Assembly: GCA_934394435.1 (NCBI GenBank)
Contig: CAKRRN010000027.1
Location: forward strand, 1 to 33,346
DNA: 33,346 bases
Direction: 5' to 3'
Source of the DNA: an uncultured Bacteroidaceae bacterium
GTDB taxonomy: Bacteria; Bacteroidota; Bacteroidia; Bacteroidales; Bacteroidaceae
The notes below the pieces were generated by a model that worked only from the letters and a program-made list of their open reading frames with translations, was not told where the DNA came from and made no database searches. Shown here one piece after another: positions 1-9,675 of this stretch; positions within the stretch are counted from its first letter, which is position 1; each line of letters starts with the position of its first letter. The translations under genes and the position numbers were made by a program.

Positions 1-768
1 GATGCAATCATACGTATTGACATGAGCGAATACATGGAGAAGCACACCGTGAGCCGAATGGTGGGAGCCCCTCCAGGATACGTCGGGTACGAAGAAGGCG
101 GACAGCTGACAGAGAGAGTAAGACGCAAGCCCTACTCTATCGTACTACTCGATGAAATAGAAAAGGCACATCAAGATGTGTTCAACATCCTGCTTCAGGT
201 GATGGATGAAGGAAGATTGACAGACGGCAACGGAAATACAGTCGACTTCAGAAACACCATCATCATCATGACAAGCAACTGTGGAACACGACAGATAAAT
301 GAGTTCGGAAACGGAATAGGTTTCACAGCAAACACAAATCCGCAGAGCGAAGCTGCAAACCACCAACTGGTGATGAAGGCTCTGAGCAAACAGTTCGCAC
401 CAGAATTTCTCAACAGAATAGACGATGTGGTCTTCTTCAACCAGCTGAACGAGGAATCGCTCCAACGTATTGTAGACTTGGAACTGGCTCCCCTGCTCGG
501 AAGAGTTCAAGAAATGGGACACGTCTTAAACGTGACCGATGCTGCACGTCATCTGTTAGCCAAATGCGGATACGACGTCAAGTATGGTGCTCGTCCGCTG
601 AGAAGAGCTATTCAGAACATGCTGGAGAATCCGCTGTGCGAAATGCTCCTACAGGCAAATGTTGCCACAGACGCCACGCTCACAGCAGACATTATGCCCG
701 AAAGCGATTCGCAGAAAAACGGAGAAGAATCAAACAAGAACAAAGAATTGGCTATTACGGCCGACTAA
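1..768 (+). CDS. clpC: ATP-dependent Clp protease ATP-binding subunit ClpC (C-terminal part; 5' end outside the window)
   Basis: The reading frame is open from base 1, so the gene is cut by the window edge; about 255 C-terminal residues are present. They cover the second AAA+ module after its Walker A: the DMSEYMEK segment, the substrate-gripping pore loop GYVGYEEGG, Walker B (VLLDEIEKAH), sensor 1 (MTSN), the LNRIDD arginine-finger region and the sensor-2 motif GARPLRRAI. ClpC is a cytosolic hexameric unfoldase that feeds substrates to ClpP. The stretch after MTSN (GTRQ..EFG.GIGF) is what I know from ClpC rather than ClpB, where a different insertion follows. The tail ends in a charged Lys/Asn/Glu-rich stretch. 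htpG starts 20 bases downstream, so two protein-quality genes are adjacent and probably co-transcribed. The N-terminal domain and first AAA+ module cannot be judged. Confidence 0.9.
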   Translation, partial: DAIIRIDMSEYMEKHTVSRMVGAPPGYVGYEEGGQLTERVRRKPYSIVLLDEIEKAHQDVFNILLQVMDEGRLTDGNGNTVDFRNTIIIMTSNCGTRQINEFGNGIGFTANTNPQSEAANHQLVMKALSKQFAPEFLNRIDDVVFFNQLNEESLQRIVDLELAPLLGRVQEMGHVLNVTDAARHLLAKCGYDVKYGARPLRRAIQNMLENPLCEMLLQANVATDATLTADIMPESDSQKNGEESNKNKELAITAD

Positions 769-788
769 AATAAAAAAAAAATAGCATT

Positions 789-2840
789 ATGAAACAAGGA
801 AATATTGGGGTTACCACAGAAAACATTTTCCCCGTAATTAAAAAATTTCTGTACAGCGACCATGAAATCTTCATCCGCGAGATTGTAAGCAATGCCGTGG
901 ATGCCACACAGAAACTAAAGACACTGGCCGGAAAGGGAGACTTCCAAGGCGAAATGGGTGAACTGAAGGTAAAGGTAAGCATTGATAAGGACGCAAGAAC
1001 CATTACCGTAAGCGACCGAGGAATCGGTATGACCGCTGAGGAAATTGACAAGTACATCAACCAAATTGCCTTTTCAGGAGCAAACGACTTTTTGGAGAAA
1101 TACAAAGATGATGCAAACGCAATCATCGGACACTTCGGACTTGGCTTCTATAGCTCGTTCATGGTGAGTAAGCAGGTTGACATCATCACCAAGAGCTACA
1201 AGGACGCTCCTGCCGTGAAATGGAGTTGCGACGGAAGCCCCTCGTACACGTTAGAAGAAACAACTAAAGAAGACCGAGGTACGGATATCGTCATGCATAT
1301 TGATGATGACTGCCAGGAATTTCTCGAAAAGTCTAAGCTGGAAGAGCTGCTTCGGAAATACTGTCACTTCCTGCCTGTCCCCATCGCCTTCGGGAAAAAG
1401 ACTGAATGGAAAGACGGCAAGCAGGTAGAGACCGAAGAGGACCTTATCATCAACGACACAGAACCTCTGTGGACAAAGAAACCCGCAGAACTGAAGGATG
1501 AAGACTACAAGGAGTTTTACCGCCACCTCTTCCCCATGGCAGACGAACCTCTCTTCTGGATTCATCTGAATGTTGACTACCCCTTCAACCTGACAGGTAT
1601 ACTCTACTTCCCGAAAATAAAGAATAATCTGGACGCGCAACGAAACAAAATCCAGCTATACTGCAATCAAGTATTCGTAACAGATGCTGTAGATGGGATT
1701 GTGCCAGAATTCTTGATGTTGCTACATGGTGTGATTGACAGTCCCGACATTCCTTTGAACGTAAGCAGAAGCTATCTGCAAAGCGACTCGAACGTGAAGA
1801 AGATAAGTGGCTACATTACCAAGAAGGTAAGTGACAAACTGGCATCCATCTTCAAGAACCAACGTGAGGAATTTGAGCAGAAATGGGATGACATAAAAGT
1901 GTTTATCCATTACGGTATGCTAAGCCAGGATGACTACTACGATAAAGCCAAGCAGTACTTCCTGCTCAAAGATACAGAAGGCAAGTATTACACACTGGAA
2001 GAATACCAAGCTCTGATAAAGGAAAACCAAACCAACAAAGACGGACAGGTCATTTGCTTGTATGCCAACGACAAAGATGCACAATACACCTATATTGAGG
2101 CTGCCAAGAGCAAGGGCTACAACGTATTGATGATGGACGGCCAACTGGACACCCCCTTGATGGCCATGCTGGAGCGCAAACTGGAGAAGACAACCTTCAC
2201 ACGCGTTGACGCAGATGTCATCGACCGACTGATTAAGAAAGAAGAGACAAAACGCGAATTGCTCGAAGCAGAGAGAGCAGACAAGTTGTCAAGCTTGTTT
2301 AACAGCCAGATGCCTCGGACAGACAAGGTGGAGTATCACGTAGAGGCACAAGCTCTTGGAGAAGACCAACTGCCTGTAATGATTACACAGAGCGAGTACA
2401 TGCGCAGAATGAAAGAGATGTCTCGTTTACAACCAGGCATGAGTTTCTACGGTGACATGCCAGACATGTACACGCTGGTGCTCAATACAGACGCTCCACT
2501 TATCAAGCAGGTTCTGGAGGATAGCGAAGCATCCACCAAGGAAGAACTTTCACCTGTAGAGGCAGAAATCAGAGGTCTGAGTGCCCGTCAGGCTGTACTA
2601 CGTCAGGAACAAGAGAAGAAGAAGCCAGAAGAGATTACTCAAGAAGAGAAGGATGACCTTAAGAAATGTGGCGAAGACATCCAGGCTGAGAACAAAAAGA
2701 AAAACGACATACTGAAGGCTTATGCCGATGGTAACGAACGCGTACATCAACTGATTGACTTGGCTCTCCTGCAAAATGGTATGCTCCGAGGCGAAGCTCT
2801 CACACGCTTTGTAAAGCGCAGCGTTGACATGATAAAGTAA
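789..2840 (+). CDS. htpG: Molecular chaperone HtpG (bacterial Hsp90)
   Basis: This 683-residue protein is a cytosolic ATP-dependent homodimeric chaperone. The N-terminal GHKL ATPase domain shows REIVSNAVDA (E31, N35, D38 by my count; Glu for catalysis, Asn for Mg), DRGIGMTAEEI and the lid segment GHFGLGFYSSFMV. The middle domain carries LNVSRSYLQSD, with the conserved Arg that reaches the ATP gamma-phosphate. It is somewhat longer than the E. coli protein (624 residues); a Glu/Lys-rich stretch around residues 580-650, with the look of a coiled coil, accounts for the excess. The start ATG lies 20 bases after the clpC stop behind an A-rich spacer, and nadE follows after 23 bases. No separate promoter is visible between clpC and htpG, so stress-linked co-expression is inferred. 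Confidence 0.96.
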   Translation: MKQGNIGVTTENIFPVIKKFLYSDHEIFIREIVSNAVDATQKLKTLAGKGDFQGEMGELKVKVSIDKDARTITVSDRGIGMTAEEIDKYINQIAFSGANDFLEKYKDDANAIIGHFGLGFYSSFMVSKQVDIITKSYKDAPAVKWSCDGSPSYTLEETTKEDRGTDIVMHIDDDCQEFLEKSKLEELLRKYCHFLPVPIAFGKKTEWKDGKQVETEEDLIINDTEPLWTKKPAELKDEDYKEFYRHLFPMADEPLFWIHLNVDYPFNLTGILYFPKIKNNLDAQRNKIQLYCNQVFVTDAVDGIVPEFLMLLHGVIDSPDIPLNVSRSYLQSDSNVKKISGYITKKVSDKLASIFKNQREEFEQKWDDIKVFIHYGMLSQDDYYDKAKQYFLLKDTEGKYYTLEEYQALIKENQTNKDGQVICLYANDKDAQYTYIEAAKSKGYNVLMMDGQLDTPLMAMLERKLEKTTFTRVDADVIDRLIKKEETKRELLEAERADKLSSLFNSQMPRTDKVEYHVEAQALGEDQLPVMITQSEYMRRMKEMSRLQPGMSFYGDMPDMYTLVLNTDAPLIKQVLEDSEASTKEELSPVEAEIRGLSARQAVLRQEQEKKKPEEITQEEKDDLKKCGEDIQAENKKKNDILKAYADGNERVHQLIDLALLQNGMLRGEALTRFVKRSVDMIK

Positions 2841-2863
2841 CAAACAAAAACAAACCCTTCCTG

Positions 2864-4789
2864 ATGAATTACGGATTTGTAAAGATAGCATCGGCCATCC
2901 CCTCTGTGAGGGTGGCCGATTGCCAGTTTAACATAGAGCAAATAGAAGCAATGGTGGTTCAGGCCGAAGGCCATGGAGTGGAAATCATCTGTTTCCCAGA
3001 ATTGTCTATCACAGCATATACCTGCCAAGACCTCTTCCAGCAACAGATGCTCATCGACGAGGCTGAAATGGCACTGATTCACCTAATGAATTTTAGCAGA
3101 GGTCTGGACATCATAAGTATAGTAGGACTTCCCGTAGCCTACGGAGGGGCTTTGCTCAACTGTGCTGCCGTTATCCAACGTGGAAAGATATTGGGAATTG
3201 TACCCAAAACATTCCTACCCAACTACAAGGAGTTTTACGAAAAACGCTGGTTTACGAGCATAAATGACGTCCCCACAGGTTCGATACTGATCTGCGGACA
3301 GCAGGTGCCCATCGTACAGCGACAATTATTCCGCACCCCCACATGTACCTTTGGCGTGGAGATATGCGAAGACGTATGGGCTCCTGTTCCCCCCAGTTCT
3401 TCTCTTGCCCTACACGGAGCCGACATTATATTCAATATGAGTGCTGACGATGAAGGCGTGGGCAAACACGCTTATCTGAAAGGACTGTTGGCACAGCAGA
3501 GCGCAAGACTGATTTGTGGCTACGTCTTCAGCGGATGTGGATTTGGCGAAAGCACCCAGGATGTAGTATTTGCTGGTAAAGCGTTCATCTACGAAAACGG
3601 ACATCTGCTAGCAGAAACGCGGCAACAGTCTATTTCCTCGCACCTGGTAGAAAGTGAGATTGATGTAGAGAGACTTCGTTCGGAACGACGAATGAATACG
3701 ACCTTTGCTTCTTGTGCAGCACAATACAAGGACGAAGAGATACTCTGCACAGACAGCGAAATGCTAACCGTAAAAGACTTTGCTCTTACGCGCAATGTAT
3801 CAGCGTATCCATTTGTCCCAACTGGCAAGGACCTTTCACAACGATGCGAGGAAATCTTTGGTATACAAACGGCAGGACTTGCTAAGAGAATCATGCATAC
3901 GGGAGCAAAGACAGCAGTACTGGGCATTAGCGGCGGATTAGACAGCACACTGGCCTTGCTCGTTTGTATTCGCACGTTTGACCTGCTGGGCTTGGACAGG
4001 AAAGGTATTGTGGGCGTCACCATGCCAGGCTTTGGCACGACAGACAGGACTTATACCAACGCCATGAATCTGATGAAACAGTTGGGCGTGACCATTCGAG
4101 AAATTTCCATTAGAGAGGCTTGCATACAGCATTTCAAAGACTTGCAACACGACATCAACCAGCATGATGTGACCTACGAGAACGGACAAGCACGCGAGCG
4201 CACACAGATACTGATGGATGTAGCCAATCAGATGAACGGATTGGTTGTTGGAACAGGAGATTTGAGTGAATTAGCCTTAGGCTGGGCCACGTATAATGGA
4301 GACCACATGAGCATGTATGGAGTGAATGCATCCGTACCAAAGACTCTTGTGCGACATCTTGTCAGTTGGGTCGCTCAAGGAATATCTGATGAGCAGACGC
4401 GCATCACCCTTACGGACATCGTGGACACGCCCATTAGTCCAGAACTGATTCCTGCAGACCAAGACGGCAACATCACGCAAAAGACAGAAGACCTGGTTGG
4501 CCCTTACGAATTACATGATTTCTTTCTTTATCACGTGCTCCGATGGGGCTTCAGACCTGCCAAGATATTCTTCCTCGCAAGGCGTGCCTTCGGAAATACC
4601 TATACGGATGATACCATCAAGAAATGGCTGACAACATTCTGCAGAAGATTTTTTGCACAGCAGTTCAAACGCAGTTGTCTGCCCGATGGCCCCAAGGTTG
4701 GCAGTTGCTCTTTAAGTCCGCGTGGAGATTGGCGTATGCCCAGCGATGCCTCATCAGCATTATGGCTAAAAGAGTGTGACTCTCTGTAA
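2864..4789 (+). CDS. nadE: Glutamine-dependent NAD+ synthetase (glutaminase-synthetase fusion)
   Basis: The 641-residue protein catalyses the last step of NAD+ synthesis, amidating nicotinic acid adenine dinucleotide with ammonia from glutamine. The N-terminal nitrilase-fold glutaminase domain (about 1-290) has a visible Glu-Lys-Cys triad: E46 in ICFPELS, K115 in IVPKTFLPNYKEF and C168 in GVEICED. The C-terminal synthetase domain has the PP-loop SGGLDS at 356-361, and GTGDLSELALGW further on. Length and domain order match the two-domain NadE type, so the enzyme should not depend on free ammonia. It starts 23 bases after htpG and probably belongs to the same transcript. The chosen ATG gives a family-typical N-terminus (MNYGFVKIASAIP). 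Confidence 0.96.
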   Translation: MNYGFVKIASAIPSVRVADCQFNIEQIEAMVVQAEGHGVEIICFPELSITAYTCQDLFQQQMLIDEAEMALIHLMNFSRGLDIISIVGLPVAYGGALLNCAAVIQRGKILGIVPKTFLPNYKEFYEKRWFTSINDVPTGSILICGQQVPIVQRQLFRTPTCTFGVEICEDVWAPVPPSSSLALHGADIIFNMSADDEGVGKHAYLKGLLAQQSARLICGYVFSGCGFGESTQDVVFAGKAFIYENGHLLAETRQQSISSHLVESEIDVERLRSERRMNTTFASCAAQYKDEEILCTDSEMLTVKDFALTRNVSAYPFVPTGKDLSQRCEEIFGIQTAGLAKRIMHTGAKTAVLGISGGLDSTLALLVCIRTFDLLGLDRKGIVGVTMPGFGTTDRTYTNAMNLMKQLGVTIREISIREACIQHFKDLQHDINQHDVTYENGQARERTQILMDVANQMNGLVVGTGDLSELALGWATYNGDHMSMYGVNASVPKTLVRHLVSWVAQGISDEQTRITLTDIVDTPISPELIPADQDGNITQKTEDLVGPYELHDFFLYHVLRWGFRPAKIFFLARRAFGNTYTDDTIKKWLTTFCRRFFAQQFKRSCLPDGPKVGSCSLSPRGDWRMPSDASSALWLKECDSL

Positions 4790-4872
4790 GAGCAGTTTCT
4801 CCTCAGTATTTATAGGTTTTCTTACACACAATAAGGGATTCAAGACCAAAACGCTATTTTTTCTCATTAGTA

Positions 4873-7671
4873 ATGGAACATAAGCATAAGAAATATCTGA
4901 AAAGGATAAGTAAATATGTTCCCTCTGATCATATTTACACGGATGACCTTCGATGTCTGGCATGGGGAACGGATGCTGGATTTTACAGACTATTGCCCCA
5001 AATTGTGGTACGTTCGACGAGCGAAGAAGAAGTAGCCCATCTGCTTCGTGATGCTAGCGAACTAAGCATTCCAGTAACGTTCAGAGCAGCAGGCACAAGC
5101 CTATCAGGACAAGCAATCACAGATTCGGTACTAATCGTTGCTGGCAAGAACTGGGAGAAATATAGCGTTGGGGACGAGGGAAACACCATTACCTTGCAGC
5201 CTGGTATCGTAGGGCAACGGATAAATGACATCCTGGCTCCTTACGGTCGGACTTTCACTCCAGACCCAGCCTCTAAGAAATCTGCCATGGTAGGAGGCAT
5301 CGTCATGAACAATGCCTCGGGCATGAACTGCGGAACACACGCTAATAGCGACCGCATCTTGCTAAGTGCGAGAATGATTCTTGCAGACGGAACGATACTG
5401 GACACAGGAGATGAGGAAAGTATACAAAGCTTCAGAGAGACGCATCCAGAGTTTATTCAGGGTATAGAGCGACTTCGCGACCGTATACGTGCAAATAAGG
5501 ACTTGTCTGAACGCATTCGCTACAAGTACAGCATCAAGAATGTTACGGGACTAAACCTTTTACCCTTTGTGCAATATACAGACCCGTTTGACATCATCAC
5601 CCACCTGCTTGTGGGTTCTGAAGGAACTTTAGCTTTCGGAAGCCAATTTACAATGAAGACAGGGCATCTCTACAAGCATTCTGCATCTGCCATGCTTTAT
5701 TTCAGCACGATGGCTGATGCTTGTAATGCTGTCAAAGCCATGAAGAGTGGTCCTGTTTTCAGCGCAGAAATACTTGACCGAAAATCACTCTCATCCGTAA
5801 ATGACCTGACGGGACCAAATCTTACGGCTGTCCTTACCGAAACAAAAGCAGACAGCAAGGAGGAGTTGGAACAAAACGTAGAAAAGATAAAGGACATCTT
5901 GTCGGCATTTTCTCTCTACGTGCCAGCCAATTTTACAGACAACCCTGAGGAGTATTCCCGATACTGGGCCATCAGATCTGGTATTTTCCCCTCTGTGGGT
6001 GGCACACGTCCCTTAGGTACAACGGTTATTATCGAAGATATTGCGTTTCATATTGAGAACCTTACAGAAGCCACTCAGGATTTGGAGCGTATGTTGCTTG
6101 AACATGGGTACGATGACTCCTGCATCTATGGTCATGCTCTCGAGGGAAATTATCATTTTATCATCTCGCAGTCGTTTGAGACAGAAGAACAGGTGCAGAA
6201 GTATCGTAATCTGATGTGCGAAATAGAAAAACTCGTTGTAGACAAATACGACGGGTCGCTCAAGGCAGAGCATGGAACGGGAAGAAACATGGCTCCTTTC
6301 GTCCGCCACGAATGGGGAGACGAGGCGTTCGGGATTATGCGAGAGGTAAAGCATCTGTTTGACCCTTTGAACATTCTTAATCCTGGAGTTATCTTCAATG
6401 ATGACCCAGAATGTTACATCAAGGGATTCAAGCCCCTTCCATTGGCAGACGAGCATGTAAACAAATGTATTGAATGTGGATTCTGCGAAGTCAATTGCTT
6501 GAGTTGTGGTTTCACCCTATCCTCGCGCCAGCGTATTGTCGTACAGAGAGAAATCGCCCGTCTTCGCAACACAAAAGAAGATCCAAACCGTCTGAGGAGA
6601 CTGGAGAAACAATATAAGTATTACGGCAACGAGACTTGTGCGGCAGATGGGTTGTGTAGCACTTCGTGTCCTATGCGCATCAACACGGGCGAGATGACTC
6701 ATACGCTGAGAGCCCAAAATCTGACTCCTGGCTCTACTGCCTACCGAATGGGAGGTTTTGTGGCTAATCATTTGGGCTGTTCGCTGAATAGTCTGAAACC
6801 ATTGCTTACCGCTGCTGGTGCGGCACAGAGCATCATGGGGAATCGGGCTGTCACGATTATTGGTAAAGCTTTGCACCAAGCGGGACTTCCGCTCTGGACA
6901 CCCTCTCTCCCGACTGCTCATTACAAGACGCACGTAAGTCTGGAGAACAATCCTTCTGAAAAGAAACAGGTGGTGTATTTCCCCAGTTGCCTCAACCGCA
7001 CGATGGGCTACAGCAAGGCTGGAGGAAAAAGACAAGACCTGGCTGATTTGACTGTAAGTTTCCTCGAAAGAAACGGATGGAAGGTCACTTTTCCACAGGA
7101 CATCAAGAATCTCTGCTGCGGACAGATTTGGGAGAGCAAGGGAATGCTTGATATTGCAGACCGCAAGACGCATGAGCTTGAAGAGGCCCTGCTTTGTGCA
7201 TCAGAGGAGGGCAAACTGCCTGTCATTTGTGATCAGAGTCCCTGTCTGCACCGAATGCGCGAACAGATGAAACGCATCAAGCCTCTGGAGCTTTTCGAGT
7301 TTATTCATGATTACATGATGGATGACTTGACATTCCATCAGACTGACGAACCAATAGCTATCCATCTGACTTGTTCCACACGTAGGATGGGAATTACGGA
7401 TAAACTGTTGGATTTGGCAAGAAGATGCTCTAGCCAGGTTTTCCTGCCAGAAGGTATCGGATGCTGCGGATTTGCTGGTGACAAGGGGTTCTTCACGCCA
7501 GAACTGAACGCCTATGCCCTGCGTAATCTCCGCGCACAAATAGAGAGAGAAAGTATTGTAAGAGGCTTCTCTAACAGTCGTACCTGCGAAATCGGACTTT
7601 CTACTCATTCGGGCATCCCTTATCAGTCTTTGCTTTATCTCATAGATGAATGTACAGAACCCAAAGGCTGA
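4873..7671 (+). CDS. FAD-linked oxidase fused to an iron-sulfur/CCG domain protein (D-lactate dehydrogenase type)
   Basis: The 932-residue protein joins three parts. Residues about 20-240 form a PCMH-type FAD-binding domain (RAAGTSLSGQA, then a GGIVMNNASGMNCG segment). Residues about 250-510 form the FAD-oxidase C-terminal domain with an AEHGTGRN motif. From about 530 it carries two 4Fe-4S binding segments (cysteines starting at C532 as CIECGFCEVNC, and at C589 as CAADGLCSTSCP). The last third is a GlpC/LutA-like region with two CCG motifs (C748-C749 and C864-C865). This fused architecture is typical of membrane-associated D-lactate or 2-hydroxy-acid dehydrogenases feeding electrons to quinones; the substrate is inferred, not proven. 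It follows nadE after 83 bases with no clear promoter and converges on dnaB. Confidence 0.88.
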   Translation: MEHKHKKYLKRISKYVPSDHIYTDDLRCLAWGTDAGFYRLLPQIVVRSTSEEEVAHLLRDASELSIPVTFRAAGTSLSGQAITDSVLIVAGKNWEKYSVGDEGNTITLQPGIVGQRINDILAPYGRTFTPDPASKKSAMVGGIVMNNASGMNCGTHANSDRILLSARMILADGTILDTGDEESIQSFRETHPEFIQGIERLRDRIRANKDLSERIRYKYSIKNVTGLNLLPFVQYTDPFDIITHLLVGSEGTLAFGSQFTMKTGHLYKHSASAMLYFSTMADACNAVKAMKSGPVFSAEILDRKSLSSVNDLTGPNLTAVLTETKADSKEELEQNVEKIKDILSAFSLYVPANFTDNPEEYSRYWAIRSGIFPSVGGTRPLGTTVIIEDIAFHIENLTEATQDLERMLLEHGYDDSCIYGHALEGNYHFIISQSFETEEQVQKYRNLMCEIEKLVVDKYDGSLKAEHGTGRNMAPFVRHEWGDEAFGIMREVKHLFDPLNILNPGVIFNDDPECYIKGFKPLPLADEHVNKCIECGFCEVNCLSCGFTLSSRQRIVVQREIARLRNTKEDPNRLRRLEKQYKYYGNETCAADGLCSTSCPMRINTGEMTHTLRAQNLTPGSTAYRMGGFVANHLGCSLNSLKPLLTAAGAAQSIMGNRAVTIIGKALHQAGLPLWTPSLPTAHYKTHVSLENNPSEKKQVVYFPSCLNRTMGYSKAGGKRQDLADLTVSFLERNGWKVTFPQDIKNLCCGQIWESKGMLDIADRKTHELEEALLCASEEGKLPVICDQSPCLHRMREQMKRIKPLELFEFIHDYMMDDLTFHQTDEPIAIHLTCSTRRMGITDKLLDLARRCSSQVFLPEGIGCCGFAGDKGFFTPELNAYALRNLRAQIERESIVRGFSNSRTCEIGLSTHSGIPYQSLLYLIDECTEPKG

Positions 7672-7693
7672 GGCTAACACCTTGTCAGAGGAA

Positions 7694-7734
7694 CCTCCAA
7701 TAGAAGGAGGCATAAACTTTAAACCTTTAAGGTT
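7694..7734 (+). terminator. Two small hairpins after the FAD/Fe-S oxidase gene
   Basis: CCTCC (7694-7698) pairs with GGAGG (7706-7710) across a 7-base loop. It is followed at once by a perfect 6-1-6 palindrome, AACCTT-T-AAGGTT (7722-7734). They lie 23 bases after the stop of the upstream gene, between convergent genes, so a role in 3'-end formation is plausible. Neither is followed by a clear U tract. Confidence 0.4.
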
Positions 7735-7787
7735 CTGATTTGAATTAGCAACAGACTCTCATTCATTGTCCCAACTCGGTCATTAGA

Positions 7788-7908
7788 TTCCGATTCGTAT
7801 TAGCCTTTCTTCCAGTAAATTGCTTTCTGGCGTGTCAAAGACACAATGGTCTATGGTAAGATCCAGTTAGAAGCAAATTACAAGAGGAAAGGCTAATAGG
7901 AATTGGAA
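7788..7908. repeat. Long imperfect inverted repeat (38-nt arms) between convergent genes
   Basis: The left arm 7788-7825 and the right arm 7871-7908 are reverse complements at 32 of 38 positions without gaps. They enclose a 45-base loop that contains GTGTC/GACAC-type inverted triplets of its own. The longest uninterrupted pairing is 12 bp (TATTAGCCTTTC on the left arm). The structure occupies most of the gap between the FAD/Fe-S oxidase gene and dnaB and contains no recognisable gene. It could be a shared bidirectional transcript end, a MITE remnant or a structured RNA; the sequence does not decide between them. Confidence 0.7.
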
Positions 7909-7963
7909 AGAACTATCCATCGGAGAAATGGAATATTTGCTTCAGCCTAATGAGCGATTTGGG

Positions 7964-9523
7964 TTAGAAGGGGACATTATTATCCGACGAGATGTTGCTG
8001 AAGGGATCTCCTACGGCCATCTGGTTGACAATGGCATCCTGCTGTCGCAACTCATCATCGGTCAACTGTGGCGAAGTGAAGGTGCCGCCTCCTATACCTC
8101 CGCTTTCGAGGGGAATGCCCGAAGGCTGCTCGTCGGCAAAACGTGCATATTCCTTTTGGAAATTCAGTTTGATGTCACCCACAGAGCCGTTACGGTGCTT
8201 CGCGATAATGAACATGGCTTTTCCTCTCCAGTCGTTTCCATGGTCGTCATGATCGAGCCTGTAATACTCAGGGCGATGTATGAAGCAGACGATGTCGGCA
8301 TCCTGCTCGATAGATCCTGAATCACGAAGGTCGCTGAGCAAGGGTCGTTTAGCATCGAATCCCTCACGCTTCTCACCCTCACGGTTCAACTGTGCCAAAG
8401 CTATTACTGGAATGTCCAACTCCTTAGCCAACCCCTTTAGCGACTGACTTACGGCAGCCACCTCTTCTTGGCGACTGTTGATATTGAGCCCCTTAGCGTG
8501 CATCAACTGAAGATAGTCTATCATGATAACCTTCACGCCATGCTCGCGTACCAGTCTACGTGCCTTTGTCCGAAGTTCAAAGTTGGTGAGTCCTGGAGTG
8601 TCGTCCACGTATATGGGTGCTCCTGTAAGCTGTCGCGAGCGTGTGTCCAGCTGCTCCCACTCGTGTGGCATAAGCTGTCCGCTTCGCAGTTTTTCACCAG
8701 AAATCTCCGTTACGTTTACCAACAGACGCTGTACGAGTTGCTCGTTGCTCATTTCCAGACTGAAGACAGCCACGGGCACTCCGTAGTCTACAGCCATGCG
8801 CTTCACCATAGAGAGTGCAAAGGCTGTCTTTCCCATTGAGGGTCGCGCTGCTATGATGATAAGGTCGCTCCTTTGCCATCCGTTGGTAATCTTGTCCAGC
8901 TTCTCGAAACCAGTGGGTATTCCGCTCATGCCGCCCTTCATTCCCGCAGCCTTGTTGATCATGTCGAACACTTTTCCCACTACAGGGTCTATCTGTGTGT
9001 AGTCCTTCTTCATGTTCTGCTGCGAGATGGCATAGAGCTGTGCTTCAGCCTCCTGCATCAAGTCTTTCACGTCCATAGTGGGATCATAAGCACTTGTCTG
9101 CACGTAGCTGCTAAAGGTGATAAGCTGTCGGGCAAGAGACTTTTGGGCAATAACCTTTGCGTAATACTCCACATGCGCGCTGCTTCCTATCTTCATGTTG
9201 ATTTGCATGATATAGGGCGCTCCGCCAGCCTCTTCCAGTTCCCCGTTGTGTTCCAACTGCTCTTGTACAGTCATGATGTCTACGGGACGTTGCTCTACAT
9301 TGAGCTCCTGTATGGATTTAAATATCAACTGGTTTCTCTTGTCGTAGAAACTCTCTGGCTTTAGGATTTCCGCCACCAAGGCATAAGCCTCCTGGTCTAC
9401 CAGCAATGCTCCAATTACGGCTTCCTCCATGTCGAGGCTCTGAGGTTGCTTGTGTCCGTACTGGTCCACACTTGGTACCTCTACTATCTTCACTCCTGTC
9501 TTTTTTCTGCCTTGTGTCGCCAT
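7964..9523 (-). CDS. dnaB: Replicative DNA helicase DnaB
   Basis: The 519-residue protein is the hexameric helicase that unwinds DNA at the replication fork. An N-terminal DnaB-N domain spans about residues 28-130 (QSLDMEEAVIGALL is the conserved beginning). The RecA-like C-terminal ATPase domain follows, with Walker A (ARPSMGKTAFAL), Walker B (VIMIDYLQLM), the H3-type segment FDAKRPLLSDLRDSGSIEQD and RPEYY. No intein interrupts it. The C-terminus is a longer Gly/Asp/Asn-rich tail. The ATG at 9523 is preceded by a -7 box at 9556-9563, placing the predicted transcript start about 26 bases upstream. It is single-gene in context: convergent with the oxidase and 356 bases from the maoC-type gene. 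Confidence 0.97.
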   Translation of the reverse strand: MATQGRKKTGVKIVEVPSVDQYGHKQPQSLDMEEAVIGALLVDQEAYALVAEILKPESFYDKRNQLIFKSIQELNVEQRPVDIMTVQEQLEHNGELEEAGGAPYIMQINMKIGSSAHVEYYAKVIAQKSLARQLITFSSYVQTSAYDPTMDVKDLMQEAEAQLYAISQQNMKKDYTQIDPVVGKVFDMINKAAGMKGGMSGIPTGFEKLDKITNGWQRSDLIIIAARPSMGKTAFALSMVKRMAVDYGVPVAVFSLEMSNEQLVQRLLVNVTEISGEKLRSGQLMPHEWEQLDTRSRQLTGAPIYVDDTPGLTNFELRTKARRLVREHGVKVIMIDYLQLMHAKGLNINSRQEEVAAVSQSLKGLAKELDIPVIALAQLNREGEKREGFDAKRPLLSDLRDSGSIEQDADIVCFIHRPEYYRLDHDDHGNDWRGKAMFIIAKHRNGSVGDIKLNFQKEYARFADEQPSGIPLESGGIGGGTFTSPQLTDDELRQQDAIVNQMAVGDPFSNISSDNNVPF

Positions 9524-9555
9524 ATTCTTTATTTAGTACTTTTTTTCCCGAAGAG

Positions 9556-9563
9556 CAAAGTTA
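9556..9563 (-). promoter_or_regulatory. Bacteroidetes -7 promoter box for dnaB
   Basis: TAACTTTG on the minus strand matches TAnnTTTG and is followed by C, as in several other promoters here. It implies a start site near 9549 and a leader of about 26 bases. No good -33 TTTG is seen. Confidence 0.65.
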
Positions 9564-9627
9564 CATATAATTTTCATTTGTGCCTCTCCTGCGCAACAGT
9601 TTCCCCCAATAAATTTATCATACGCCT

Positions 9628-9655
9628 TCGGGATGCGTTCGGGGTGTGTTCGGGT
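9628..9655. repeat. Three TTCGGG motifs at exact 11-base spacing
   Basis: TTCGGG occurs at 9628, 9639 and 9650, one helical turn apart. The intervening pentamers (ATGCG, GTGTG) are similar but not identical. The array sits between the dnaB promoter and the hairpin at 9676. It could be a short tandem repeat or a protein-binding array; no function is known to me. Confidence 0.6.
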
Positions 9656-9675
9656 TTTGACAGACACAGAAGACA

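Noticed and set aside
1..768. ClpB as the identity of the first gene
   Set aside because: The sequence after the MTSN sensor motif follows the ClpC pattern and lacks the ClpB-like continuation. Only the C-terminal part is visible, so some doubt remains.
6517..7173. Long minus-strand frame of 218 codons inside the FAD/Fe-S oxidase gene
   Set aside because: It lies antisense to clearly conserved iron-sulfur and CCG motifs and shows no family signature. It is a shadow frame.
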